Source of the DNA: Acanthochlamys bracteata
Taxonomy: Eukaryota > Streptophyta > Magnoliopsida > Pandanales > Velloziaceae
Reading direction: 5' to 3'
Assembly (NCBI GenBank): GCA_019914995.1
Contig: CM034127.1
Span: forward strand, 10,354,001 to 10,418,000
DNA: 64,000 nucleotides
Positions 25,134-36,659 of the stretch are shown one piece after another; positions within the stretch are counted from its first letter, which is position 1; each line of letters begins with the position of its first letter. The notes beneath the pieces were generated by a model. It made no database searches and was not told where the DNA came from. It saw only the letters and a list, made by a program, of their open reading frames with translations. The translations under genes were made by a program, and so were the position numbers.

Positions 25134-25924
25134 TTCGGTAGAGTGAAGTCACTCGACGTATTGCTGGGATAAATTGTTGAGCTTTCAAATTAAATTAGGT
25201 TCAAATTAGTAGCGTGTAGATCTTAATGGACTCGAGTGAAGTACGAGTAGTTTAGTGAATTAGAATTAAATTAGTAATATAAGGGTCTGAAATAGTGTCT
25301 AAGTAAAAAATGTGCTAGTTAATTTAAAGATAGGCTAGCAATTCGCTTTGTATTAGGCCAAATAAATCTTAATTTAATGAATTTAACATCTCACGCTTTT
25401 TAAAATTTCATATTAGTTTGATACTGAAATAAATATGTGCTTATAAATAGAATGCTAATCTTAAAAAAATGACTAATTTTTTTAGCTTGAGAATCTGATA
25501 CTACAAGATTCAAACGTGAATGCTTTACCTTGACATCATGCTTTGGTTTATTTTAAGAAAACAAGATTTGTTTTGGTTTTGACGTGTCATGGTCACCAGC
25601 TATTTAAGTGATCGGGGTTTCTTCTTTTTCCGCTTTACTAGTTTTATGGGGGGTTATTGATTGATCCTTTCAAAAGCTCACATGTTACTTTAATTAAGTT
25701 GTTGTAATATGTCCTTAACAAGGTTTGGTTTGGTTAGTTTTGGTTTTGATCAGGTTTTTGGCCTATACGTAAGATTACCATGATCACAATCCACAAAATC
25801 AACGATGCAGCAGCATTGCTACGTAAAATTGATTCCAATCCTGAGGAGTACAAGTAGAACACAGCTTTAGCACGAAGAATTATTGACGGACGAGAAAAAA
25901 AAACATTCAAACAGTTCAGCGCAT

Positions 25925-26145
25925 GAGTGTTTATAAAATATAATTTTTATAAAATAAAAAATATTTTTATTTTTTTAAAAATTAAGTTCTATTTTTTATT
26001 TTTTAAAAAATAATAAAAATTGTAATAAAAAGATCTTATTATGTAAATTTTTCTATACTTTTTAAATTTTTAAATAAATTTTCTAAATATTTATAAAATA
26101 TATAAAATAAAAAAACGTGTGAAAAATATAATTTCAAACGCTCCC
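25925..26145 (-). mobile_element. AT-rich MITE-like element, copy 3 (reverse)
   Basis: Opens GAGTGTTTATAAAATA and closes with TTTCAAACGCTCCC, its approximate inverse. The core appears reversed (AAAAAGATCTTATTATGTAA). Confidence 0.75.
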
Positions 26146-26161
26146 ACCGTTGTCACTATCT

Positions 26162-26421
26162 GAGAGCGCGTTTAGCATCACGTTTTAAAAATTATTTTTC
26201 AACTTTTTTACATTTTATATTTTTAATACATATTTTATAATTATTTACAAATTTTATTTAAAACTTTAAAATATATAAAAAAAATTTTGGAATGAAATTT
26301 TTTTATTGTATATTTTATTATTTTTTAGAAGTAAAAAAAATTGAACTTATTTTTCAAAAAAATAAAAATACTTTTTATTTCAAAAAAATTATATTTTATA
26401 AGTAATTTCAAACACACTCTG
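26162..26421 (+). mobile_element. AT-rich MITE-like element, copy 4
   Basis: Opens GAGAGCGCGTTTAGCAT and closes TTTCAAACACACTCTG, an inverted repeat with a few mismatches. The core is GGAATGAAATTTTTTTATTG. It sits 16 bases from copy 3 in the opposite orientation. Confidence 0.75.
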
Positions 26422-26448
26422 AGTCTAACAACGGTGCAGTTGGTATTA

Positions 26449-26546
26449 AAAACATGTTTTAAATTATTTACCAATTTTAATAAATTCTTTTATAATTTAA
26501 ATAATATTTATGCATAATATTTTAATTTTTTGAATTTAAAAATATA

Positions 26547-26614
<68 letters not shown>

Positions 26615-26669
26615 AAGAATATATCTAAAAAATTTTAAATTTTTTTAATAAATAATTTTAAACAATTCC
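26449..26669. repeat. Foldback element with a (TA)n core
   Basis: Arms TTTAAATTATTTACCAA... and the inverse of ...AATAAATAATTTTAAA flank a pure AT dinucleotide run at about 26554-26609 (about 28 units). The inner arms also pair (TTCTTTTATAAT with ATTATAAAAGAA). It may be a separate foldback family or an expanded internal palindrome. Confidence 0.65.
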
Positions 26670-26874
26670 TAGACGATAGTGACCGAAGATCAAGAATTTG
26701 CTATGATATACCTAATCAGGATGTACGATCTCGCCATGTTCATCAATATCAGAAGTTTTTATTCAGAATCAAACAAAAATGTCCCTGCATGGTTTAAATG
26801 ATTTACCCTCTTTCTGTTTTCCTGAAGTGCTCTAGTGCAAGGAGTTGTCAGAAATTACAACGGAATTTAACAAA

Positions 26875-27100
26875 CAAAAATTTTCAATTTTTTAATTAAT
26901 ATTTTTAATATATATTTTATAAATTTTAAAAAAATTATTTAAAAATTTAGAAAATGTAGAAAAATTCTATATAATGAGATCTTTTTATTGCATATTTTTA
27001 TTATTTTTTTGAAAGTAAAAAAAATAAAACTCATTTTTAAAAAATTATAAAAATAATTTCTACTTCAAAAAAATTTTATTTTATAATCAATTCCAAACCT
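26875..27100 (+). mobile_element. AT-rich MITE-like element, copy 5
   Basis: Core ATAATGAGATCTTTTTATTG and 3' arm TTTTATTTTATAATCAATTCCAAAC identify the family. The 5' terminus is less clear. Confidence 0.65.
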
Positions 27101-27204
27101 ACAGATGATTGACAAACCCAAATTGATTTTCAGTAGCCTTAACAGAACGGAAACTATAGAATTGAATTTCCAGCCGGAATTATAAATAAACTTGCAAATG
27201 ATCA

Positions 27205-27421
27205 GAGCCTGTTTGGCATTGCATAGTTTTTTAATTTATATTTTTTAATCTATATTTTAAAAATATATAAAATTTTATTAAAATTTAAAATATATAAAAA
27301 TTTTATTAAAATTTTTAATTATATATTTTTATTATTTTTTATTAAAAAAATTTATTTTATAAAGTAAAAAAACTTTTTATTTTTTAAAAAAATTTATTTT
27401 ATAAGCACTCGTAAATGGCTC
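27205..27421 (+). mobile_element. AT-rich MITE-like element, copy 6
   Basis: Starts GAGCCTGTTTGGCATTGCA and ends TATAAGCACTCG...ATGGCTC, an inverted repeat. The inside is AT-rich and has the family 3' arm. Confidence 0.7.
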
Positions 27422-30404
27422 CTGATTGTCTAAGGGCTCAACTTTATTTGGACAAAGCATGTTTATGTATCAAAAGATGCAAATAAACTTTTTGTCATTC
27501 TCGATTTATTAGGCATATGGTTGGATGGAATTTCACATGATATAAAGTTTAGAGCAAGAAGGAGAGTAATATTCTTACGTTGTTCAATAATAATAATGGT
27601 ATAATACATAATTCTATAACCGACTGTAACAAAGGTATTAAAACACAACAAATTCAAACATTTTTTTCTATACTATAATGTTATCATGCAGATGTCTGAA
27701 GTGCCAAATGCTCCCTCTCGAGTTCCCAGGTACTGCCTGCCTTTTGCGTTATATGCAGCACATTTAATGCGCGTTAGAATTATTTCAAGTTGATTTAGAA
27801 AAAGAATGTCCTTGGTCATCTCCGGTGATGATTACTACAAATTAAGCCAAGGAAAGAAACTACAAATTAAGTCACAAATAAAGTCGGAATTAGTCCCAAA
27901 CCAAAAGCATTAACCTATCTGCGACATGATGCCCAAATCACAATCCTAAATGAAAACTATGAATCATTAGGGTATTAGTCAAACAAGTAATCAACCCCAA
28001 TGATAGGAAGTGCTTTTAACTGCATTTAAAATCTCGCAAAAGAGAAGGGTAAAGAAACGAACCTAAGCAATATACCATCAAGAGAAGAGCTAACCAGTTA
28101 AGCTTTTTTCTTGCATCAATTTAAGCAAACTAAATAGGAAGAAAGCAACTTATTTAAACCTTCCCCTAATCTGGAAATTTTGTGCACTTTTTCTCTAAGA
28201 GTTGCTTTCAAGCAAATAAAACTTTTCCAACTGAGGAGGTTAAAAAGACTTGAAAACTAACAAATGTATTAGAGTATAATTCAGTCCATGTAATTTGAAA
28301 GCTATGGATGAACTCATTGCTTTGGCATATCCAATATATTATTTTAAATTTAAAAAAAAACTTACGGGAACATAGTTAAGCATTTAATACTATGTAACCC
28401 TTAGTGCAGTCTGATCCTAAAGAATCAAAGTTCAATCCATCTCGAAGAGAATTAAGGATCAGCTGCTGCTTTATAACTTGAATTTATGATTTTGCTAACA
28501 GCGCTAATGCAGAAATGGAGACATACGAGTTATGATCAGGATTACAAGTTCAACAATGAAAACGACCAACTATCTACCTTCAGTGCTTACACTCGTCATC
28601 TCAATTTCTCAGATTTGAGAGTTGAGAGTGACTAACCAGAAACGAAACAGGTTTCCAACCATACTGGAACAGCATTAGTCATCCGATTTTTACATAACAT
28701 CTACAGCTAGCTATCTCAAAACACAACTCAAACATAAATGAGGTTTGAGAGTGACTAACCAGAAACTCCCATCAAATCCATGAATATTTCGTAACTGCTT
28801 CTAGGAGATAGAAGCATACTTTTCATCGTTAGAGAGAAGAACCTTGCGTAGCAGAGGGCGTCCGAGTATTACGAGCCAACTGATTGTAGCTAAACATAGA
28901 AACATTTTATCTCGTAGAAACCTTTAGGACTACTAGTTCATCTGCAGAAACTTACAAAGATTTGGTTGAGCCAACTAAGCATAGTGAATATTATAGAGTA
29001 TGCAACTTTCACTTGTCTATCAACAAAGTAAGGTCCAATTCCATAGCATCAATAAGACTTCAGTTTAGTTCATAAAAATAAATAAAAATGTGCTGTTTTT
29101 ATCATAATTTATCACATCACATATTATATTTGTTAAAACGTAATTTATATACTTCTAATACTTGCGTTGGATACAGTATAGGTAGGATTCAGGTGTCGTT
29201 TGGCACTATTTTAACTTCTATCACATGAAATTTCTGAAGTCGTAACTGGTTTAACTTTTATCAGTTTTGAAGCACAGCATTTGACCAAAAGCTAGTAAAG
29301 AGAAGGCTCAACTTCAGAGAATAAATAGAGAAAGTTTCTCTACCTTCATTGGAGCAGAATCTCTTGTTCTGCTATTCTATATTGAAAGCATAAGGTTAAA
29401 CTATGAGAGATTTGAAAAGGTTTGCCACCAAAAGCTGAGTGGCTTGCAACATTTCAATTCTTCACCAAACTTGTGTAATGTAAATCCTAAATGAACCACA
29501 ATGCGAGCATCCTTATCTGAAAGTTGGTAATGTATATCTCATTTTAGAAAGAAGGGCCTTCAGACAAAAAAGTCGGCAGAAATTTGCCATATACCTGCAT
29601 TTACAGATTTTATTTAACACATTATCTTGCTCCTAGGAACAATCGACATGAAGAAGTTTCAAATATAAATATGTAACTTCTGATGAATGCGTCTGTAGTT
29701 AGCCAAGATCCATAACTAAGCAACAATCAGTAACACTGGAAAAAGCTAATACGTGCTTGTCGTGCACCTTCATGAAAATTTCAGAATAACAATTAGCAGG
29801 AACTACGTAGTTCAGTTTATGAAATTCCAGTGAAAAGATGTACTTAACGAATATCACACGATTATCACCTTCATGAAAATTACCTTGAAAGCATAGTTAA
29901 CATACCAACATCATGATAATACGATGCCTAGCCTCTTCAGAACAATTAGCCAAAGGTGATAAAGTCATGCTTCAAGGTAGGATCTTCAGCAGTTGTTTCA
30001 CAACAAAGATGCAATACTCGCAATTTCATACATATTCTTCTTCCGCCTTTACTTTCCTCATTAGCATAATCAGTTGAACAAGCATAAATCACAAATATAT
30101 GTTTTATGATTAATGATTCCACTAACTATGCAGAATCTCAAAAGAAAATTTGATTTCATATTATCTAATAATGAATGCAAAAGAATTTGAGTAAGACGTA
30201 TCAGAAATTTCTGAAGGTTGCATCTTTCATCTGATGTATACGCAATAACTACTTGATGATATGCTGCATGTCTTATGATTATCTAAGTTTACATCTGCAG
30301 GAACTCGTTCTCTTACGAACCAATTTGATATTTGTTCTTTAAAACAACGAACTGCCCAAGCAAAATAAGGTGCTCCGCAGATATCTATTTTGGAATTATT
30401 CTAG
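27422..30404. other. Gene-free 3 kb
   Basis: Mixed AT-rich sequence with no open frame above about 64 codons that shows a domain. Holds a 20-base direct repeat (AGAGTGACTAACCAGAAAC at about 28625 and 28748) and a shorter one (CACCTTCATGAAAATT at about 29767 and 29869). No gene is supported. Confidence 0.5.
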
Positions 30405-30624
30405 GTACTGTTTGGAATTATTTTTCATTCCAATTTTAAATTTATATTTTTTAATAAACTTTCTACAATATTTTACATAATAATTTAAAATTTTTTAAAA
30501 TATAAAAAAATTTATATCATAAAATTTTATTATTATTATTTATTTTTTTAAATTATTTTTGAAAAAGTTTCTACAATATTATTTGCTCTAAAAAATTATA
30601 TTTTTGAAATCACCTTCAAATTCC
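30405..30624 (+). mobile_element. AT-rich MITE-like element, copy 7
   Basis: Starts GTACTGTTTGGAATTA and ends CACCTTCAAATTCC (inverse GGAATTTGAAGGTG). The core is TATCATAAAATTTTATTATT. Confidence 0.6.
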
Positions 30625-31997
30625 TTAGTCAATTCTCTCTCACGTGAGACGTACATCCGAAACACGGTAGAGGGACTTTAACTAGAAGAGAGGCAATGGC
30701 TCAAGCTCTAAAATTTCCTGAAGCAGAAACCATTTGAATTGAATCATGACAAGTAAAATACACTGAAAGTCAGAAAAAAAACTGCAAATACTATCTATAA
30801 CCCAATCTTCCAGAATTTTACCTAGGCGGTAACCTTTATCAACATGTGGAACACTTTCTTCTCTCTTTCATTAAATAAGTAATATTGCTCAACAAACTAC
30901 TTTTGTCAAAACCCATCAATCTGGTGAGTCGCCTTCCCTTGAATCATGCGTAGCGCCTAAAAAATTTGCAAGACCTGCTCCATTCCTCACTTAAATTTGA
31001 CTTTGCACGCTTTTGAAGGTTCCAATTGAACTGATATAACATACAATTTTCTCTACTGTCAGGGAAAAGAATGCATCTCTCTGTTTCACTCACTAATCCA
31101 GTGAATTCAGCACATAAAAGCAGCAACCAGCAAAATCAGCAGCATATCCCGTTGCATTATCCATTCAACAGTGTCTGTTTAAGAATTAAATTCAGAAAAC
31201 AGAAAAAAACATAATATCAAATCTGTTAAATGATATTAAGTATACGATAGAGAGTGAAGTTGTGTATATAAAAGCCTCCAAGCTTAATGTAAATATTGCC
31301 CTTTTCTTTGCATTTGTTGAAAGCGGACGGCGCTGCCGTCGGAGTCCTCGGTTTTGATTTATTTTTATGTATTTTATCAAATTCGAAGTACGAAATATGC
31401 CTCAATTGCGCGGACCCTTGCCCTTACATTATTAAAAGCAGCAGCTTCAATGAAGAATGGAGACAATTAACAAACTAGAGTTTAGAGTTTCGAGACTCTA
31501 GAGCGAATTGAACGTAAACTGTTTATTGTATAAATAAACTATATAAATCCATGATGTCTTCAAATCTCAGCAAGACAATGTAGAATATAAGCATGAATAA
31601 ACGAGTCAATGGGAAAAAAACATAACGAACAAAACAACAAAAAAATATTCGCTTTGGCGTTTGTTTTTTATTCTTTCTTCTCCTTTTTTTTTAATTTAAT
31701 TTTTATTTTTGAGTAACTTGTAAGGTCGTCCACCTTAAATTAGCCCGAACAAACAAAAAACCATGTTATGGTACTGGTCTTGGGCTCGAAGCATTTCCTT
31801 GAAAGCCCAAATAAATTTTACTTTTCATCTTTTCCTAATTGCTAAACGCTATTCACGCTCTTTCTGGTTGTGTACATACTCTGCTTCGGTAAAGTAGAAT
31901 AATAATCAACTACCAACAATTGCCATATGTTTAAAATTGATCCACTTGTGTGGTCAACAGGTTACACCCAAGGGAGATGCATTCTCGACAAAGAAAA
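30625..31997. other. Intergenic, no gene seen
   Basis: Short frames on both strands without domains. Contains poly-T and A-rich runs near 31660-31710. Confidence 0.45.
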
Positions 31998-32252
31998 TAT
32001 TTGGTAATACTTATAAAATAGAATTTTTTTAAAATAAAAAATATTTTTATTTTTTTAAAAAATAAGTTATATTTTTTTTATTTTCAAAAAAATAATAAAA
32101 ATATGCAATAAAAAAATCTCATTTCGTAGAATTTTTTTATACTTTCTAAATTTTTAAATAAATTTTTTATATATTTATAAAATATATATTAAAAAATATG
32201 AAATAAAAAATTGAAAAAAAATGTCGGAGAAAAGTAATCTCAAACACTCCCA
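31998..32252 (-). mobile_element. AT-rich MITE-like element, copy 8 (reverse)
   Basis: Opens TATTTGGTAATACTTATAA and closes AATCTCAAACACTCCC. The reversed core reads AAAAAATCTCATTTCGTA, the clearest match to the family core on this strand. Confidence 0.75.
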
Positions 32253-32699
32253 AACACAAGTTACTGGATTGGTTCGTAAAATTGCTCTAATAACCAAGTC
32301 GGTTTCTCACTATCAGTTATGCCTACACCATAGAATTATGCATATATTATGACCATTTGTGGTCATCATAAAATAAATTGACATGTCAGCTCTACACCCA
32401 TAAGTGGCTTATACTTATATCGCATGTGTGGGCTCGTTCACTCGCTCGAGTCTTAAAATTAAGGATGTTTGGATTGAGAGTAACAGAGAATAATTAAGAG
32501 TAAACTAATTGCTTTTTGCTGTTTTTATTTGATAATAAAATTATAAAATTAATTGAGAAAATTTTACTCAATTAATTTTTGTTGGGGAGTAATTCCGTAA
32601 CGTGAGTGTAATCAGGTAAAGAGAAATTTTAGCTACTGCAGATGTATTGAAGTTCCTATATTGCCCACGTTATTTTATGTTTTTTACTCGCAACTTAGA

Positions 32700-34134
32700 T
32701 TTTCACCTACATAGTCGGACTCGTTCACTCGTCGCGCTCTACTCCGATCTCGCCGTGCCGCTCGCTGCCGTCTATCAAGGTAAGTTCTGGAACTTCGTTT
32801 TGATTTCATTTTGCCGCACCTTTCAATTTCTTCTCGATTTCGATTTGATTTTCTGATTTCGTCTTTAGGATTTTTTCTGATTTCGCTTTCGATTTCGTCT
32901 TTAAGATTTCATCTTCGTCTGCGATCGATCTGTTTTTAAGATCTTTTCTTGATGCAGTCTAATCTCTCTGTTCACTCAATTTGTTTCTGATTTTTCATCT
33001 AGCGTTGAAACAACCAGTGATCGATATATTGACAATTAAAATGTTCAGCTTTGTGAGCATGGTTTACCAATTAATTTTTCCACCGTGATCTGTCTTTGTG
33101 ATATAGCTAAAGTTTTAGGGGATTGTTGAAATCGAGGGAAAGAATTGAGATTTTTTTATAATTAGCGTGCTCTTAGAAAATTAGCTTGAGGTTAGGAGCT
33201 CAATGGTTAAAGTGTTTGTCTTGTTCTATTTTAGTGTGAGATGGTGGGAGGACTAGCGAGCTTGAGCTGAGCGGCGACAAGTTGGCCCGTTGTCGGCAAC
33301 CGCCGTGAAGAAACAACCAATCCTTCCTTGCTCATCTTCTTCAAGCAACAGGAAGGTATACATTTACCTATTGTAATTAGTTTTCTAGCAAATTAGATTC
33401 ACCTGCTGTAATTAGTTTAGGGATTGAGCACCATGATAAAGTATGAATTTCAATTGTTTGAAACGAAAAAATTTCTTATACTTAAAGGGATTGTTCATCA
33501 GAGGCTTGCTGAACTAGACGCTTTAACTCTAATGTATTTCCCACTTTATGTCTGCAGGAGTAAAGATAGATTGGATTCAAATATCGACAATGACAAGCAT
33601 GCAAGTGAGTTTTCTTATGAGAGCAAAAGGTTCTGAGAAAAAGTTTCTTTTGGAATTACTTTTCTTCTTTGTTGATTTTGAATGAAAATAACCATCTTTT
33701 GGAAGTATGTTGTAATACTTGAAGAATTCATCTTATAGAGTCTAAGACATTTTATTTTGTCAACTGTTTGAAAATCAATCATTCTAAACTAGCTAAATCC
33801 AAATCTTGAAGGAACATATCTTCTGTTGAGCAAAGCAACAGTTCAGTTTATAAGTGGCACTGAGTTAGTAAACAGAATTATGGTCATAAACCTTCTATTA
33901 ATCAAACTATTTTATGAGACTAGTAGATGAACTGTCAAGTTTCTAAACACTATCTGCCAAATAATCATAAAGACAGATGTTCAAAGAAAAAGATTACTAG
34001 TGATGTAGAGCAATCTTTGCTACAGTATGCTAGCTATCCATCAAACATCGTAATAATTAATGCTTTTGTTATTTTTCCAGGGTTCCGTCCCCAGATTTCC
34101 CCAAGTTTCTTTAAGAACAAGGAGTGATGAGCAG
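32700..34134 (+). ncRNA. Possible spliced non-coding transcription unit
   Basis: Four segments look like exons by splice signals and composition: up to 32779 (CGCCGTGCCGCTCGCTGCC..., donor AAG/GTAAGT), 33235-33355 (acceptor TTCTATTTTAG, donor GGAAG/GTATAC), 33558-33604 (acceptor TGTCTGCAG, donor CAA/GTGAGT) and 34081 to about 34134 (acceptor ATTTTTCCAG). The first two are GC-rich islands in AT-rich DNA. No long frame survives across the joins; the best is about 30 codons starting MTSMQGSVPRF across segments 3 and 4. It could be a lncRNA, a gene remnant or chance. Confidence 0.25.
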
Positions 34135-35417
34135 GTAGAAGGAGCCTTAAAATGATTTTTATGCTAAAGATGATGAATACTTCTGATGAACTCCACAAAT
34201 TCAATACAAGTTCGAAGGAAGAGCAACCAGAGATTAGTTTGAATGTGTTTTTAAGCATCACATATCTTGTCTAGGAAACTTTAGTGCATAGGAATTTGAA
34301 GCAGATGTTTAGCTAATTCTGGTAACAACCACTCATTGTAACTTGTAATGCTGAAGCTACTACTGATAACACAGCTCCAATACATGTTCATAACTGAAAA
34401 TTTGAGTTGATTGCAGTGATTTTACTATAATTATTTCATGAAAATTTGAGTTTATTTATAATTTTGAACTGATTATGTTGAAAGCTTGTTTATGGTGTAT
34501 ATTTTGTATTTTCTCTATGTTCATGATTTTACATGGTTGATTGACACCATGCATTAGTATTTAAATCATTACTTGGTATTTTGCCCATAATTTCGGTTAT
34601 GATAGTCTTATCTTATGTAATTCCCAACAAGCTAGGAAAGCACTAGAAAGTGTTTTTGAAAGAAAAGTTAAAATTTGATGTCCGAAAGATTTGTACGTGA
34701 CACTTAGCTAAAAAGACATAAAAAAGATATTTTAATTTTTTTATAAAAATTATTTTTATTTACTCTTCAGTTACCAAATAAAAATAATTTATACTATTTA
34801 TTAATTTTATTAATATATATAAATAAAATAAAATAAATTATTATTTTTATTTTTGTCTCTATTTGAATTATTTATTTTTATTTAATTTTATTTTTATTTA
34901 TTATTTCTATATCTAAACAGACCGTAAAATGGTTTTCTTGGTATGGTGTACTCAACAAAGAGGTTTAGAATTTGAATCCGCTGCTATCTAAATATAATGC
35001 TATCCGTAAAGCTTCCACGTTGTGAAATTTTTTTTTTGGTGGCTTTTTTATTCTTTGGCAAAAACGGTTAGAATCAAATAAAAGCCAACTTGAAATATTA
35101 TCTTAAGGGAACAACTCTAGAAAATAAAGCTAAATGGCCATCAATACGAGTTTTATGGATGAAAATCAGTACCAGTTCAATTTTGAATGAAAACTTGTTG
35201 TCACATTGTAGGTTGGTTCCTTCATTGTTTTTAAGCTATGTTTGATATAGCTGCAAAATATAAATTTATACAAAATTAAATTTTTTAAAAATAAATTTAA
35301 ATAATTTATTTATATTTTAAATTTTTCAAAAAACGTATTTGTGCATTGTTAATATTGTTGTACTTGAAAAATTAAAAAATTGTTGAATATAAGCCATGTC
35401 AAATATAATCTCCTGCA
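34135..35417. other. Intergenic AT-rich DNA
   Basis: Contains A/T-rich patches at about 34720-34910 and 35250-35345 that could be diverged elements but lack the shared core. No gene seen. Confidence 0.4.
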
Positions 35418-35664
35418 GGGCATTTATTGTTTTGAAATAAAATTTTTGAAAATAAAAAATATTTTTATTTTTTTAAAAAAATAAGTTTTATTTTTGTAAT
35501 TTTAAAAAATAATAAATATAAATAAAAAAAATTTTATTACGTAAATTTTTTATATTTTATAAATTTTTGAATACATTATTTAATTACTTATAAAAAAGAT
35601 ATTAAAAAATATAAAATTAAAAGTTAAAAAATTATCTTTTGAAAACAATATCAAACGCTTCTAG
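35418..35664 (-). mobile_element. AT-rich MITE-like element, copy 9 (reverse)
   Basis: Opens near CATTTATTGTTTTGAAATA and ends AATATCAAACGCTTC. The reversed core ATTTTATTACGTAAATTTTT is well kept. Confidence 0.7.
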
Positions 35665-36078
35665 ATGGACTATCAACAGCTTATGACTAAATAAACAAAT
35701 TTCTATACCTAGAAAATTGTCTCACAAATTCCGATCATTTAATAAATAAATCACCTACAAGTTAAACCTAAATTTTCTATTTTCATCTGTTGATCAATTT
35801 TTCATATCATTAAGAGATTGAAATCAATTAGAACCACTTCGGATTCTGCCGTTACCATTTTGAGAGATTAGAAATAAATCATCATCAACTCATATCTACA
35901 GACTTAAGATCTTCTCTTAGTTGATTTAGAATCTTCAATAAACTATATAATTCAAAATCTTTAATGCTAAAGCTTTTCAAAATAAACACACTTGTATATA
36001 TATAATTTAAAACACAATAAATTGCAATATATATACACAAAATGGTAATTAATCTATCTGACTTTTGCATTCATGAAC
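35665..36078. other. Short intergenic spacer, no gene seen
   Basis: AT-rich unique-looking DNA between copies 9 and 10 of the MITE-like family. Confidence 0.4.
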
Positions 36079-36082
36079 TTTG

Positions 36083-36248
36083 GTAATGTTTTGAATACCT
36101 AATTTTTATATTTTTAATTTTAATAATATATTTTATAATTTTAATAAAATCTAGAACTAGTAAAAGTCATAAAATTTTATATTACTTATTTTTTAATTTT
36201 TTAAAATAAGAAAAAAATATTTTTTTAAAGTACTTTCAAAGTCAAACA
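36083..36248 (+). mobile_element. AT-rich MITE-like element, copy 10 (short)
   Basis: Starts GGTAATGTTTTGAATAC and ends AAAGTACTTTCAAAGTC. Shorter than other copies and lacking a good core, so probably internally deleted. Confidence 0.45.
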
Positions 36249-36659
36249 TTCTCTTTACCATCTTCATTTTTTTTATCTTGTTATCTTTGAATTTTATGTT
36301 TTGAGAACTTATAACTAAACGCTCGCTTAATTTTTTATTTTAAATTAGTCTCAAGGTTAATAACTTTTGAGAAAGATAATTCTTTGAAAAAAGTCTATAT
36401 AGATTATTTATTAAATAAGAAAATTAGTTAACCCAGGAAATCGTTGACTTCGTATCTCGCAGCGCGTATTTGAACTGACCCGAACCAAACTTATTATGCG
36501 ATTGTCCGCTGCAAGGAAGAGTCAGAATCTATTATAAAGCCCTAAAGGGTATGTTTGGTAATATTTCATGAAATGAAGGGTACTGGTGGAATTAAATTAC
36601 GGCCACAGTGTTAAATAACTGGTGAATGGTGTTCGTTCACAAACCGTGTGATTGAATTT

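Larger units (their letters stand above)
24339..25505 (+). mobile_element. Tandem TRIM-like element: three diverged LTRs and two short internal segments
   Basis: Three related blocks lie at about 24339-24676, 24728-25121 and 25175-25505. Each begins near TG(C/T)TGGGCTTC...AATTAGA/AATTAGG and contains in order TAGCGTGTA, a GGGTCTG/GGGTCGG block, CAACTCGC, GTGGCCTTAACAG, ATATTGGTTGGATAC and GTGCTTATAAGTAG, the last two being like the promoter part of known TRIM LTRs. Between blocks are about 50-base spacers that open with TGGTATCAAAATC (24678) and TAGTATCAGAGTT (25123), close to the initiator-tRNA primer-binding site TGGTATCAGAGC. There is no coding capacity. Boundaries are approximate. Confidence 0.65.
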
